NCBI GenBank assembly: GCA_016928975.1
Contig: JAFGJR010000056.1
Location: 1-10,897, forward strand
Origin: Sedimentisphaerales bacterium
GTDB lineage: Bacteria > Planctomycetota > Phycisphaerae > Sedimentisphaerales > SG8-4
Length of the DNA stretch: 10,897 nucleotides
Direction of reading: 5' to 3'
Of the stretch, positions 1 to 6,544 are shown in pieces. Positions within the stretch are counted from its first letter, which is position 1, and every line of letters begins with the position of its first letter. Made by a program: the position numbers and the translations under genes. The notes beneath the pieces are model-generated. The model did no database searches and was not told the DNA's origin. It saw nothing but the letters and a program-made list of their open reading frames with translations.

Positions 1-147
1 GATTTTGCGGCCCGCATCTCGCCGGGTGATATGCCCGCCAACCGGACGCTGATCTCAGCTCCCAGCAAGACGGCGGATATCGAGATGATCCTTGTCGAAG
101 GCGTCCACGGCCCCAAGGTGGTGCATGTCATTGTCATTGCATCCTGA
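1..147 (+). CDS. LUD-domain (LutC-like) protein, 3' end only
   Basis: The window opens inside this gene: frame 1 reads 48 codons to a TGA at 145-147. The visible C-terminus contains SKTADIEMILVEGVHGPK followed by a hydrophobic beta-strand (VVHVIVIAS). This matches the end of LUD-domain proteins such as LutC/YkgG, where an S-K/R-T-A-D-I-E motif precedes a G-V-H-G-P turn and a last strand. LutC-type proteins work with LutA and LutB in oxidation of L-lactate to pyruvate, but LUD domains also occur alone, so the pathway is not shown here. The start, N-terminus and any lutA/lutB partners lie outside the window. A gap of 232 bases separates it from the next gene, and I see no clear rho-independent terminator behind it. 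Confidence 0.75.
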   Translation, partial: DFAARISPGDMPANRTLISAPSKTADIEMILVEGVHGPKVVHVIVIAS

Positions 148-206
148 CCTTGTATCTGTGTCACGTCGCCTGGTCTGTTCGTTCGACGACGGAAAAGAAC
201 CGTAAA

Positions 207-246
207 CCGCGGAATACGCTGAAGACGCGAAAGGAAACGCGGAAAC
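207..246. repeat. Degenerate short tandem repeat, unit about 9 bases
   Basis: Four consecutive units read CGCGGAATA, CGCTGAAGA, CGCGAAAGGAAA and CGCGGAAA, followed by CG. Each begins with CGC and carries a purine-rich GAA core. Repeats of this style are, as far as I recall, common between genes in environmental bacterial genomes. Its role is unknown. It lies in the 148-379 intergenic stretch, ahead of the lipoprotein promoter. Confidence 0.5.
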
Positions 247-289
247 GTCTCAGAGAGCCAACCTGTTCCATGTATTGCACGGCAGGAGC

Positions 290-333
290 TTGACATTTCG
301 GCGGGTGCGCCGGGCAGACCCGTCGGGTATAAT
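290..333 (+). promoter_or_regulatory. Candidate promoter of the LEA2 lipoprotein gene, with unusual spacing
   Basis: A perfect TATAAT lies at 328-333, which would place transcription start near 340, about 40 bases before the ATG at 380. A perfect TTGACA lies at 290-295, but the spacer is 32 bases instead of about 17. No good -35 hexamer occurs at normal distance. The spacer holds small dyads (CGGCG-GGTG-CGCCG and CGGG-CAGA-CCCG). The -10 box is plausible; the -35 pairing is doubtful. Confidence 0.4.
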
Positions 334-379
334 CTCGGCGCGCCCTTGACGGCCATTCTTGAAACTGGAGGCAAACGCC

Positions 380-1207
380 ATGACCTTCGAGAAAGCCACG
401 ATGCGTCGGCGATCCTTGCCTGCGCTCGCGTTACTGCTGGTTGGCCCGACCGTGGGATGCTCAACCACTCGGCAACCGGAAGTCCGCGCGGTGAACGTCG
501 CCATCACAAACATCGATTTCGACGGTGTCGAGGCGGTTTTCAACGTTGATGTCTACAACCCTCACCCGATCCGGCTCAAGATACCGAAGCTCCAGTATCA
601 GATTGACGTCGCCGGGACTGAGTTCATCCGGGCCGAACAGTCGCCCGGCATCGACCTGCCCGGCGAAGACGTGGGTACCCTGCCGCTGCCTGTTCAGATA
701 GATTACGCACGATTGCGGGAGACCTTTGACCGGTTGAAGGATGCCAGCGAAATCCCTTATCGGCTTCATGGAGCGGCCGTCGTCACGGGTCTCGATCGTC
801 CTTACGATGTCACTCTGGAACACAAAGGAAAGCTGCCGATCCTGCGTCTCCCGTCGTTTTCGTCCGCCCGGGTGAGATTCGCCGATGCTTCCCTGACCGG
901 CGCAAAGGTTGCCCTGGAGGTCGATGTACACAACCCCAACGTTTGCCGTCTCGGCCTGGCCGATGTCAGTTACAGTCTGTCCTTCGGCCCAATCATGGTT
1001 GGCCACGTCCGGGCCTCGGCACTTGGGAATCTGGCTCCCCGGTCCAGTGGCAAGCTCTCGTTGGTGGGCGAGATAACAGGTGTCGGAATCGTGCAGCAGT
1101 TGGCTCGGGGCGAGAAGCTGGGTGGGTTCATCATGGCCTGGTCGGGTACCGTTCAGACCCCATATGGCAGCGTGACGCTCCCACCAGGCCAACTGGGGAG
1201 CGAGTGA
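380..1207 (+). CDS. Probable lipoprotein with two LEA2/WHy-like domains
   Basis: This 275-residue protein resembles the LEA14/WHy (LEA type 2) family, known from desiccation and stress proteins and from many bacterial surface lipoproteins. The N-terminus has a basic stretch (MRRR), a hydrophobic core and a TVGC sequence ending in Cys27, which looks like a signal-peptidase-II site, although Thr at -3 is not ideal. The mature part holds two copies of the domain: about residues 36-150 (with VDVYNPHPIRLKIP) and 165-265 (with VDVHNPNVCRLGL). Each has the N-P motif inside alternating beta-strands. I chose ATG 380 because GGAGG lies 8 bases upstream. ATG 401 (MRRRSLP) is a possible later start, and TTG 359 is less likely. 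The gene converges on ribD with 149 bases between, in which I see no clear terminator. Its molecular role is unknown; an envelope location is inferred. Confidence 0.75.
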   Translation: MTFEKATMRRRSLPALALLLVGPTVGCSTTRQPEVRAVNVAITNIDFDGVEAVFNVDVYNPHPIRLKIPKLQYQIDVAGTEFIRAEQSPGIDLPGEDVGTLPLPVQIDYARLRETFDRLKDASEIPYRLHGAAVVTGLDRPYDVTLEHKGKLPILRLPSFSSARVRFADASLTGAKVALEVDVHNPNVCRLGLADVSYSLSFGPIMVGHVRASALGNLAPRSSGKLSLVGEITGVGIVQQLARGEKLGGFIMAWSGTVQTPYGSVTLPPGQLGSE

Positions 1208-1356
1208 CCTGCTCCCCGGAATCTGATCCAGTTACTATGAAAGTGACGCCGTGGCTTCTCTCAATTGGGCGGTCAACGCCATAATGGGTCCTGGTCTGCG
1301 TGTTCCCGGCCGCCCCGACCGCTGTCGAGGGTCTGCCAACGCAGGTGTTTCCGGGA

Positions 1357-2472
1357 TCAGGGCGTCAGGCGCAGGTGGTAGACGTCGTCCTTCCCGCAGT
1401 GAGTGAGCTTGGTCCAGGTCGGTCTGGGCGAATCGGCGATTCGGGCAGGGCCTTGACCCGACAGTGCGGAGGGGGCCTGCCGGCCGCCGATCAGACGGCG
1501 CGAGACGAAAACCACTGCTTCATCAGCCAGCCCGGCGTCAAGAAAGGCACCCAGCGTCCGGCCGCCGCCTTCGACCATGATGTTGGTCATCCGGCGGCGC
1601 CCGAACTCCTTCAATAGTCCGTTCAGATCCAGGCCGGAGCGCGAGGAGCGCAGACCGAGAATCTCGACACCCAGCTTGGCCAGGCGCCGTGCCTTGGCTG
1701 AGCCGATCTGTCGGCGGTCTGTGACGATGATGGTGGGGACCTTGCCGGCCGTTCGAATGAGTTGAGCATCCGGCGGGGTACGCAGCTTCGGATCGATCAC
1801 CACTCGGCTTGCGGTTCGGCGGGGCCTGCCGTGCCGACAGGTCAGGGCGGGGTCATCGGCGATGACCGTTGCGACACCCACGACAATGGCATCTACACGG
1901 CCGCGGAGCTTGTGGGCATATCGCCGGGATTCCGCGCCGCTGATCCACTTCGAGTCGCCCGTCCGCGTGGCGATCTTGCCGTCAATGCTTTGAGCCCACT
2001 TGAGGATGACCCAAGGCCGGCCGGTTTCCTTACGTTTGAGATAGGGCCCATTGAGGTGCCGAGCTTGCTGTTGGCACAGTCCGATGCGGACCTGGATGCC
2101 AGCCTTGCGGAGGACCCTGACACCTCGTCCGCTGACGGGAGGCAGCTCGTCTCGCATTGCCGCAACGACCCGCTTGATCCCAGCGGCGATCAAGGCGTCC
2201 GTGCAGGGTGGCGTCTTGCCGTGATGACAGCAAGGTTCTAGGGTCACGTACGCGGTTGCGCCCCGGGCGAGGCGTCCCGCGGCCTTGAGGGCGTTCACCT
2301 CAGCATGGGGGCCGCCGTATCGCCGATGGTAGCCCTCGCCCACGATCTTCCCGTCACGGACCAGAACGCAGCCCACCACCGGGTTGGGCTCGACGCTTCC
2401 GCGCCCTCGGGCGGCAAGCGCCAGCGCCCTCCGCATCCAGGCACGCTCCTGTTGGGTGAAGGTTTCAGGCAT
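1357..2472 (-). CDS. ribD: RibD, bifunctional riboflavin biosynthesis deaminase/reductase
   Basis: RibD carries out two steps of riboflavin synthesis in the cytoplasm: deamination of 2,5-diamino-6-ribosylamino-4(3H)-pyrimidinone 5'-phosphate, then NADPH-dependent reduction of the ribosyl side chain. The 371-residue length is normal for the two-domain enzyme. The N-terminal cytidine-deaminase-like domain has HAE at 56-58 and PCCHHGKTPPC at 80-90, giving zinc ligands His56, Cys81 and Cys90 and catalytic Glu58. The reductase domain starts near residue 153 with WAQSIDGKIAT (159-169) and later VGVATVIADDP and a VEGGG motif near the C-terminus. The ATG at 2470-2472 has an AGAGG upstream on the minus strand. 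It is the last gene of the operon, 24 bases after lspA. No FMN riboswitch is visible, and no other riboflavin gene lies in the window. Confidence 0.95.
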   Translation of the reverse strand: MPETFTQQERAWMRRALALAARGRGSVEPNPVVGCVLVRDGKIVGEGYHRRYGGPHAEVNALKAAGRLARGATAYVTLEPCCHHGKTPPCTDALIAAGIKRVVAAMRDELPPVSGRGVRVLRKAGIQVRIGLCQQQARHLNGPYLKRKETGRPWVILKWAQSIDGKIATRTGDSKWISGAESRRYAHKLRGRVDAIVVGVATVIADDPALTCRHGRPRRTASRVVIDPKLRTPPDAQLIRTAGKVPTIIVTDRRQIGSAKARRLAKLGVEILGLRSSRSGLDLNGLLKEFGRRRMTNIMVEGGGRTLGAFLDAGLADEAVVFVSRRLIGGRQAPSALSGQGPARIADSPRPTWTKLTHCGKDDVYHLRLTP

Positions 2473-2496
2473 GGCGACCGGACCTCTACCCGCCTG

Positions 2497-3294
2497 TCAC
2501 GAACCGGACTTGCCCGCAGATCCTGCGGCCTCTTGCTTTGCCCGGGCTGACCGCATCTCGCGTCTTTCCCTCCAGAAGTTGAGCATCAGGATCGCCACCC
2601 CGGCCACCAGAAGCACGTCGGCGATGTTGTAAACCCAGGGCCAGATCTCCTTCCATCGGCCGCCGCCGAGCGGGATTCGCGGCTCCATCTTCACGAAGTC
2701 GCGAACCACACCTTGCTTCCAGGTGCCAACGATCTGGTCTCTGTTGATGAAAACCCGCCTGCTTCGTTCAGGATAGTTGTCGAGAACCAAAGACTTCTCA
2801 TTGCTCTTTTCCTCGTTGATTAGGCCGGGTTCGAGCAACCGCTCTCTGCCTTGGCGATCAGCGTATTGGATAACGTCGACGATCACGAAGATGCGATCGT
2901 GCAGGTTGCCTAACGCGCCGGCCAGGACCAGTCCCAAGGCGATGTGGAGGCTCCATCGCTCTCGCCCGCTCTGGACGAAAAGGTACATCACGAAAGCCAG
3001 CGCGAGTATTGATGCCGCGACGAAAACTGGTGTCCACCCCTTGCCCAAGCCAAAAAGCGCCCCAGTGTTCAATGATCGCTGAAATCTGGCGAGGTTCTCG
3101 ACGATGACGATGCCTCTGTCCGGATCGACATTGGTAAAGGCCCAATGCTTCGACCAGAGGTCTGCCGCAAGACCGACAATGGTAAAAAACCACAGCCGGG
3201 CATGCGAAGCCGGACAACGGACCGCCGAGACAAAATGGTGCCCGGAGCTTCCAGCCGAACCACTGGAACTGCAATGACTTGTACACTCCGCCAT
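2497..3294 (-). CDS. lspA: LspA, lipoprotein signal peptidase II, with a long insert
   Basis: LspA is an inner-membrane aspartyl protease that removes signal peptides from diacylglyceryl-modified prolipoproteins. Family blocks appear in order: ADLWSK (44-49) in TM1, LNTGALFG (75-82), TM2 about 87-107, GALGNLHDR (126-134) in TM3, and YNIADV (222-227) in TM4. The catalytic aspartates should be Asp133 and Asp226. At 265 residues it is about 100 longer than the usual roughly 160. The extra length is an N-terminal extension of about 33 residues with Cys and His, a charged insert of about 64 residues in the periplasmic TM3-TM4 loop (roughly 135-200), and a basic C-terminal tail (EKSNEKS-type charged stretches lie in the insert). 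The ATG at 3292-3294 has GGAAG close upstream (3298-3302), abutting a perfect palindrome. It lies between the dksA-like gene and ribD. The nearby lipoprotein at 380-1207 is a possible substrate. Confidence 0.93.
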   Translation of the reverse strand: MAECTSHCSSSGSAGSSGHHFVSAVRCPASHARLWFFTIVGLAADLWSKHWAFTNVDPDRGIVIVENLARFQRSLNTGALFGLGKGWTPVFVAASILALAFVMYLFVQSGRERWSLHIALGLVLAGALGNLHDRIFVIVDVIQYADRQGRERLLEPGLINEEKSNEKSLVLDNYPERSRRVFINRDQIVGTWKQGVVRDFVKMEPRIPLGGGRWKEIWPWVYNIADVLLVAGVAILMLNFWRERREMRSARAKQEAAGSAGKSGS

Positions 3295-3302
3295 GAACTT
3301 CC

Positions 3303-3317
3303 GCGGTCTCAGACCGC
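3303..3317 (-). promoter_or_regulatory. Perfect 15-base palindrome abutting the lspA ribosome-binding site
   Basis: GCGGTCTCAGACCGC is a perfect inverted repeat with 7-base arms and one central base. On the minus strand it ends directly against the GGAAG that serves lspA, 8 bases before the ATG. In RNA it could form a stem of 5 bp with a 5-base loop and limit ribosome access; as DNA it could bind a dimeric protein. No T-run follows on the lspA strand, so it is not a typical intrinsic terminator. The rest of 3295-3446 shows no clear promoter; TTGACT near 3393 lacks a partner -10. Confidence 0.45.
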
Positions 3318-3446
3318 TTTGTCGAGCTAAACCGAATCGCAGCGTCGGCCAGAGAACGCGGACGCTTCCCGTCGGGCAGCCGTTGGACCCAAGTCAAAAC
3401 ACACTTCTCTGACTAAAGAGCGAGGATTGTAGCGGGACCAACTGGA

Positions 3447-4340
3447 TCAGGCCAGTCCCAGTTCCCGTCTGCGGGCGTACTCAATGCAGTACTTCGCCCA
3501 AGGTTTCGCTTGGAGGCGAGCCTTCGAGATCCGCTTGTTGGTGGCCAGACACATGCCGTAGGTATGGTTCTCGATTCTCTCGATTGCCTCGTCGATCTCA
3601 CGGAGGAGGCTTCTCTCGTTCTCGATCAGGCCGAGCGTCAGTTCCTGCTCCCAGGTGTCGGTCCCCAAATCGGCCATGTGTATTGGCATGCTCGAGCTGG
3701 AGCTGGCCCCCGAAGCCTGCCGGATGGCTTCATCTTCAAGATTCGTTACGTCCCGGACGATCTCCTGCCTCTTGGCGAGCAGCAACTCGCGGAACTCATC
3801 CAATTCGGTATCCGTCAGATAGGTCTTGGCCAAGCTACCAGACGGCGAATCGTCCACAGAATCACCGTTACCGCCGCTCTCTTTGGCTTTGGTCTTCTTG
3901 GCCTCTCTATGGGGAGGGCGCTCAAATATGCCCCCGAACGCCGGGAGCTTTGGCAGGCCGGCGATCTCTCGTGGTTCTCGAACCGGGGTCACCAATTTGG
4001 CGTTCGTTTTGGCTGAACCAGCGCCAAGTCGCTGGGCTGATTTCGCCCGTGGCGGGGTCTTGCCTGCGGTCTTGGATGTCGGCGTTGTCTGATTATCCGG
4101 TTTCCCTATTTTATCGGCCTTTTTCGCTGCCTTGGCCTTGTTTGTGGTCGCAACCCCGGTCGCCTTGTCCAGTGCCACAGGTCCTTTTCCGGCAACCTTG
4201 GGCTTCAGCCCCCCTCCGACGGGTTTGCCCTTGGCCACGCGCTTCCGGCTTGGCGCAGCCTCGACCTTGGGGACACGCTTGGAGGAGCGGGCCGCCGTCT
4301 TGGCTTTCTTCTGCTTCGTTGGCGTCGTTTTCTTACCCAC
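3447..4340 (-). CDS. DksA/TraR-family protein with lysine-rich N-terminal tail
   Basis: The last 125 or so residues form a DksA/TraR-type domain: a helical hairpin (about 175-258) and a zinc-finger-like end at 261-290. DksA-family proteins bind the RNA polymerase secondary channel and adjust transcription, often with ppGpp. Only two of the four expected cysteines remain, Cys264 and Cys285; their partners are Thr267 (CLAT) and Tyr288 (CIEY). The RL.A.P motif between them is kept (RLQAKP, 275-280). The tip region reads HMADLGTD (221-228). Residues 1 to about 165 are rich in Lys, Ala, Pro and Thr, like a histone-H1-type DNA-binding tail. The start is GTG at 4338-4340; a stop codon lies two codons upstream, so no earlier start exists. 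The ribosome site is weak (AGG near 4347-4350). First gene of the operon with lspA and ribD. The same dksA-lspA adjacency occurs in Chlamydia. Confidence 0.85.
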   Translation of the reverse strand: MGKKTTPTKQKKAKTAARSSKRVPKVEAAPSRKRVAKGKPVGGGLKPKVAGKGPVALDKATGVATTNKAKAAKKADKIGKPDNQTTPTSKTAGKTPPRAKSAQRLGAGSAKTNAKLVTPVREPREIAGLPKLPAFGGIFERPPHREAKKTKAKESGGNGDSVDDSPSGSLAKTYLTDTELDEFRELLLAKRQEIVRDVTNLEDEAIRQASGASSSSSMPIHMADLGTDTWEQELTLGLIENERSLLREIDEAIERIENHTYGMCLATNKRISKARLQAKPWAKYCIEYARRRELGLA

Positions 4341-4422
4341 TGTCTACCTGTGCTGCACGGGACGCTGAATTAACGTAACCTCTTACGAGACAACAAGAAA
4401 AGAAAGATATCTCGCTCTGCAA

Positions 4423-4451
4423 AGTATAGGTGCGAAAACCCGTACTGTCAA
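4423..4451 (-). promoter_or_regulatory. Near-consensus sigma-70 promoter for the dksA-like/lspA/ribD operon
   Basis: On the minus strand, TTGACA (4446-4451) is followed after exactly 17 bases by TATACT (4423-4428). This is a consensus -35 and a one-mismatch -10. Transcription should start near 4416, giving a leader of about 75 bases before the GTG at 4340. The 4452-4690 stretch between this promoter and the divergent one shows nothing I can support. Confidence 0.75.
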
Positions 4452-4697
4452 GCTGTTGCCCGCATGATCCAAAACAAGGCGCTTATCGGTTGCCATACGA
4501 CCTAGCTGGAGATGGGGCGACGGCCGTGCCTTTTTACCGACAAGCGCGCGGTTTTGACGCAGATCTGCGTGTTTCTCGCAACGGTGTCCTCCGAATCGGC
4601 TTTTTGGCAACATGTGACGCGAACCCGTCTGCCCGACGCGATTTGGCGGCGGGAGAACGGTACTTGGTTCGGGCAGGTCCTCAGTCACAATAAATTA

Positions 4698-4715
4698 AAC
4701 CTAGATATCCAGGTT
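4698..4715 (+). promoter_or_regulatory. Candidate Rrf2 operator (dyad)
   Basis: AACCTAGATATCCAGGTT is an 18-base inverted repeat. The arms AACCT and AGGTT match perfectly and the GATATC core is itself palindromic; only one pair of positions breaks symmetry. Further matches (TT and AA) lie just outside. It overlaps the -35 of the promoter that reads into the Rrf2 gene, as expected for an autorepressor site. Its ownership by this Rrf2 protein is inferred from position. Confidence 0.55.
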
Positions 4716-4742
4716 GAAATTATGTCCCAGGTGTCCTATGGT
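4714..4742 (+). promoter_or_regulatory. Candidate promoter of the Rrf2/DUF438 operon
   Basis: TTGAAA (4714-4719), a 17-base spacer and TATGGT (4737-4742) form a fair sigma-70 promoter. The -35 box overlaps the last two bases of the dyad at 4698-4715. Transcription would start near 4749, leaving about 70 bases before ATG 4821. This supports ATG 4821, not the in-frame ATG at 4722, as the Rrf2 start. Confidence 0.5.
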
Positions 4743-4820
4743 AGCCTACCGGGTCGTGACAGACCTTTTGGTCCGGATCAGGCTCCGAAGTTGTTGGAGG
4801 TCTGCGGGGACGATGCGGCA

Positions 4821-5303
4821 ATGATTTCTCAGACGGCCGAGTACGCGTTGCGTGCCGTGGTCTGGCTCGCGGCTCATGACAGGGCGGCGTCGGGCACATC
4901 GGTCATTGCTGAAGGCACAGGGGTTCCAGCGGGCTATCTGTCCAAGGTCCTGCAGTGTTTGGCTCGCCACGGACTGGTGATCTCCACGCCCGGTCGTCAC
5001 GGGGGGTTTCGGCTGGCGCGAGCGGCGACGGAAGTCTCTGTGCTGGATGTTATCCAGGCAGTTGCTCCCTTCAGCCGCATTCAGACATGCCCGCTTTGGG
5101 TTGAGTCTCACGAGGGTCGGCTTTGTCCACTTCATCGTCGACTCAACGAAGCCATGGAGTCGCTCGAGAAGGCGTTTGCAGCGGTCACCATCGGGCAGTT
5201 GCTTCAGGAGCAGGGCATTCATCGTCATTCTTGCGGTGCTCTTGCCGGCGAAAGGCAGACTGTCCCCCTTTCCGCAGGTCAAACAGCAAGAGGTAAATCA
5301 TGA
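4821..5303 (+). CDS. Rrf2-family transcriptional regulator
   Basis: The 160-residue protein has the Rrf2 layout: MISQTAEYALRAV at the start, a winged helix-turn-helix at about 26-66 (VPAGYLSKVLQCLARHGLV, then STPGRHGGFRLAR), and a C-terminal dimer helix. Rrf2 proteins include IscR, NsrR and CymR, and many bind Fe-S clusters through cysteines. Here Cys46 is in the recognition region, Cys90 and Cys102 flank the loop CPLW...CPLH (11 residues between), and Cys138 lies in an HRHSCG stretch. This is not the C-x5-C-x5/7-C spacing of IscR or NsrR, so the ligand, if any, is open. The frame stays open upstream, but ATG 4821 gives a standard family N-terminus, has GGGGA 10 bases before it, and sits downstream of the promoter. 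It ends in an ATGA overlap with the next gene, which implies translational coupling. Confidence 0.9.
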   Translation: MISQTAEYALRAVVWLAAHDRAASGTSVIAEGTGVPAGYLSKVLQCLARHGLVISTPGRHGGFRLARAATEVSVLDVIQAVAPFSRIQTCPLWVESHEGRLCPLHRRLNEAMESLEKAFAAVTIGQLLQEQGIHRHSCGALAGERQTVPLSAGQTARGKS

Positions 5304-6544
5304 GTGAACTGATCGACAATCGTGCCAAGCGAATCCAGACACTGAAGGAGATTGTCCAGAAGCTCCATCATGGCGCCAAACCTGAGGAGGTGAGGTCCCA
5401 GCTCACGGAGATCGTGCGTCACGCCAGTCCGGGGGAGATCGCCGCCATGGAGCAACAGCTTATGGCCGAGGGCGTGACGGTCAACGAAATCAAGAGCATG
5501 TGCGACCTTCACGCCGCGGTGGTGCAGGACATCCTCACCAAGCAGGCGGGGAGCGATGTGCAGCCGGGGCATCCGGTGGACACGTTTCGTGTCGAGAACG
5601 AGGCCATCCGGCGCACGCTCGATGATCTGAGCAAGGCCATGGTGGATCTCGCGGCACTCCCGGCGGACGCCGAGCCGGGGCTGCCCCTTCGCGGGGCCCG
5701 GCAGGCGGCCAACGACCTGATGGACGTCGACAAGCACTACCAGCGAAAAGAAAACCTGCTTTTCTCGTTTCTTGAGCGGCATGGGATCACCGGGCCGTCG
5801 AAAGTGATGTGGGGAAAAGATGATGAAGCCCGAGGAGCACTCAAGACACTGCAGGCGGCGCTGCGACAGAGCTACGCAAAGGCCGGTCACGCAGCCGCGG
5901 CGCTCAAGCCTGCGGCGACGGCGGCCGCGGAAGCGATCGGTTCTATGATCGACAAGGAGGAGAGCATTCTTCTGCCGATGTCGCTCCAGACGCTGACGGA
6001 GGATGAGTGGGGACAGATCTGGCAGCAGTCACCAGAGTACGGTTGGTGTCTCGTCGAGCCGCGGGCCGGCTATGCTCCGCCGGAGTCGTTGCAGGCTCAG
6101 GAGACGGTGGAACTGCCCCACGGCCGATCGGTGGCCTTTCCGGCCGGCAGCCTGACTTTCGAGCAGCTTGTTGGCGTGTTCTCGACGTTGCCGGTGGATC
6201 TGACCTTTGTGGACGCCGAAGACCGTGTCCGGTTTTTTTCCGAGAGCAGTGGCCGCATCTTCGCACGCAGCAAGGCAATCATGGGGCGCAAGGTCCAGCA
6301 CTGTCACCCGCCGGACAGCGTGGACGTGGTGGAGCGGATTCTCGACGATTTCCGCTCGGGACGGCAGAGCGTGGCTGAGTTCTGGATCAACCTGCACGGC
6401 CGATTCGTGCATATCCGCTACTTCGCGGTGCGCGATCCCAAGGGTGAGTATCTGGGTACCCTCGAAGTGACTCAGGATCTGACACCACTGCGAGCCTTGG
6501 AGGGCGAGCGGCGGTTGCTGCAGTACGATACGCCTGGGACGTAG
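5300..6544 (+). CDS. DUF438, hemerythrin-like and PAS domain protein
   Basis: This 414-residue soluble protein has three parts. Residues 10-83 match DUF438 (ending with SMCDLHAAVVQDI). Residues about 88-230 are a hemerythrin-like four-helix bundle with candidate iron ligands His91, His147, Glu151, His161 and Glu220/221 (HPVDTF, HYQRKENLLF, DKEESILLP). Residues about 285-400 are a PAS domain with the family's CHPPDSV (335-341), EFWINLHGRFVHIRYFAVRD and GTLEVTQDLT blocks. The position where I expect a His in a W-x-x-H-D-E-I-R motif reads WGKDDEAR, so Asp174 may replace an iron ligand. Hemerythrin domains bind O2 or react with NO; PAS domains sense ligands or redox. No output domain is present. 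Start ATG 5300 overlaps the Rrf2 stop and has AGAGG 8 bases upstream. It probably acts with the Rrf2 protein in an O2/NO/redox response (inference). Confidence 0.88.
   Translation: MSELIDNRAKRIQTLKEIVQKLHHGAKPEEVRSQLTEIVRHASPGEIAAMEQQLMAEGVTVNEIKSMCDLHAAVVQDILTKQAGSDVQPGHPVDTFRVENEAIRRTLDDLSKAMVDLAALPADAEPGLPLRGARQAANDLMDVDKHYQRKENLLFSFLERHGITGPSKVMWGKDDEARGALKTLQAALRQSYAKAGHAAAALKPAATAAAEAIGSMIDKEESILLPMSLQTLTEDEWGQIWQQSPEYGWCLVEPRAGYAPPESLQAQETVELPHGRSVAFPAGSLTFEQLVGVFSTLPVDLTFVDAEDRVRFFSESSGRIFARSKAIMGRKVQHCHPPDSVDVVERILDDFRSGRQSVAEFWINLHGRFVHIRYFAVRDPKGEYLGTLEVTQDLTPLRALEGERRLLQYDTPGT

Noticed and set aside
461..1192. Open frame of 243 codons on the minus strand
   Set aside because: Antisense to the LEA2-like lipoprotein gene, with no motif or family resemblance.
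1208..1356. Search for a bidirectional terminator between the LEA2-like gene and ribD
   Set aside because: Only weak pairings were seen and no T-run, so nothing is called.
4512..4820. N-terminal extension of the Rrf2 frame from upstream starts at 4512 or 4722
   Set aside because: Residues before 4821 are unlike any Rrf2 protein, and the promoter and dyad lie inside this stretch.
5279..5890. Open frame of 203 codons on the minus strand
   Set aside because: Antisense to the DUF438/hemerythrin gene, without recognisable content.
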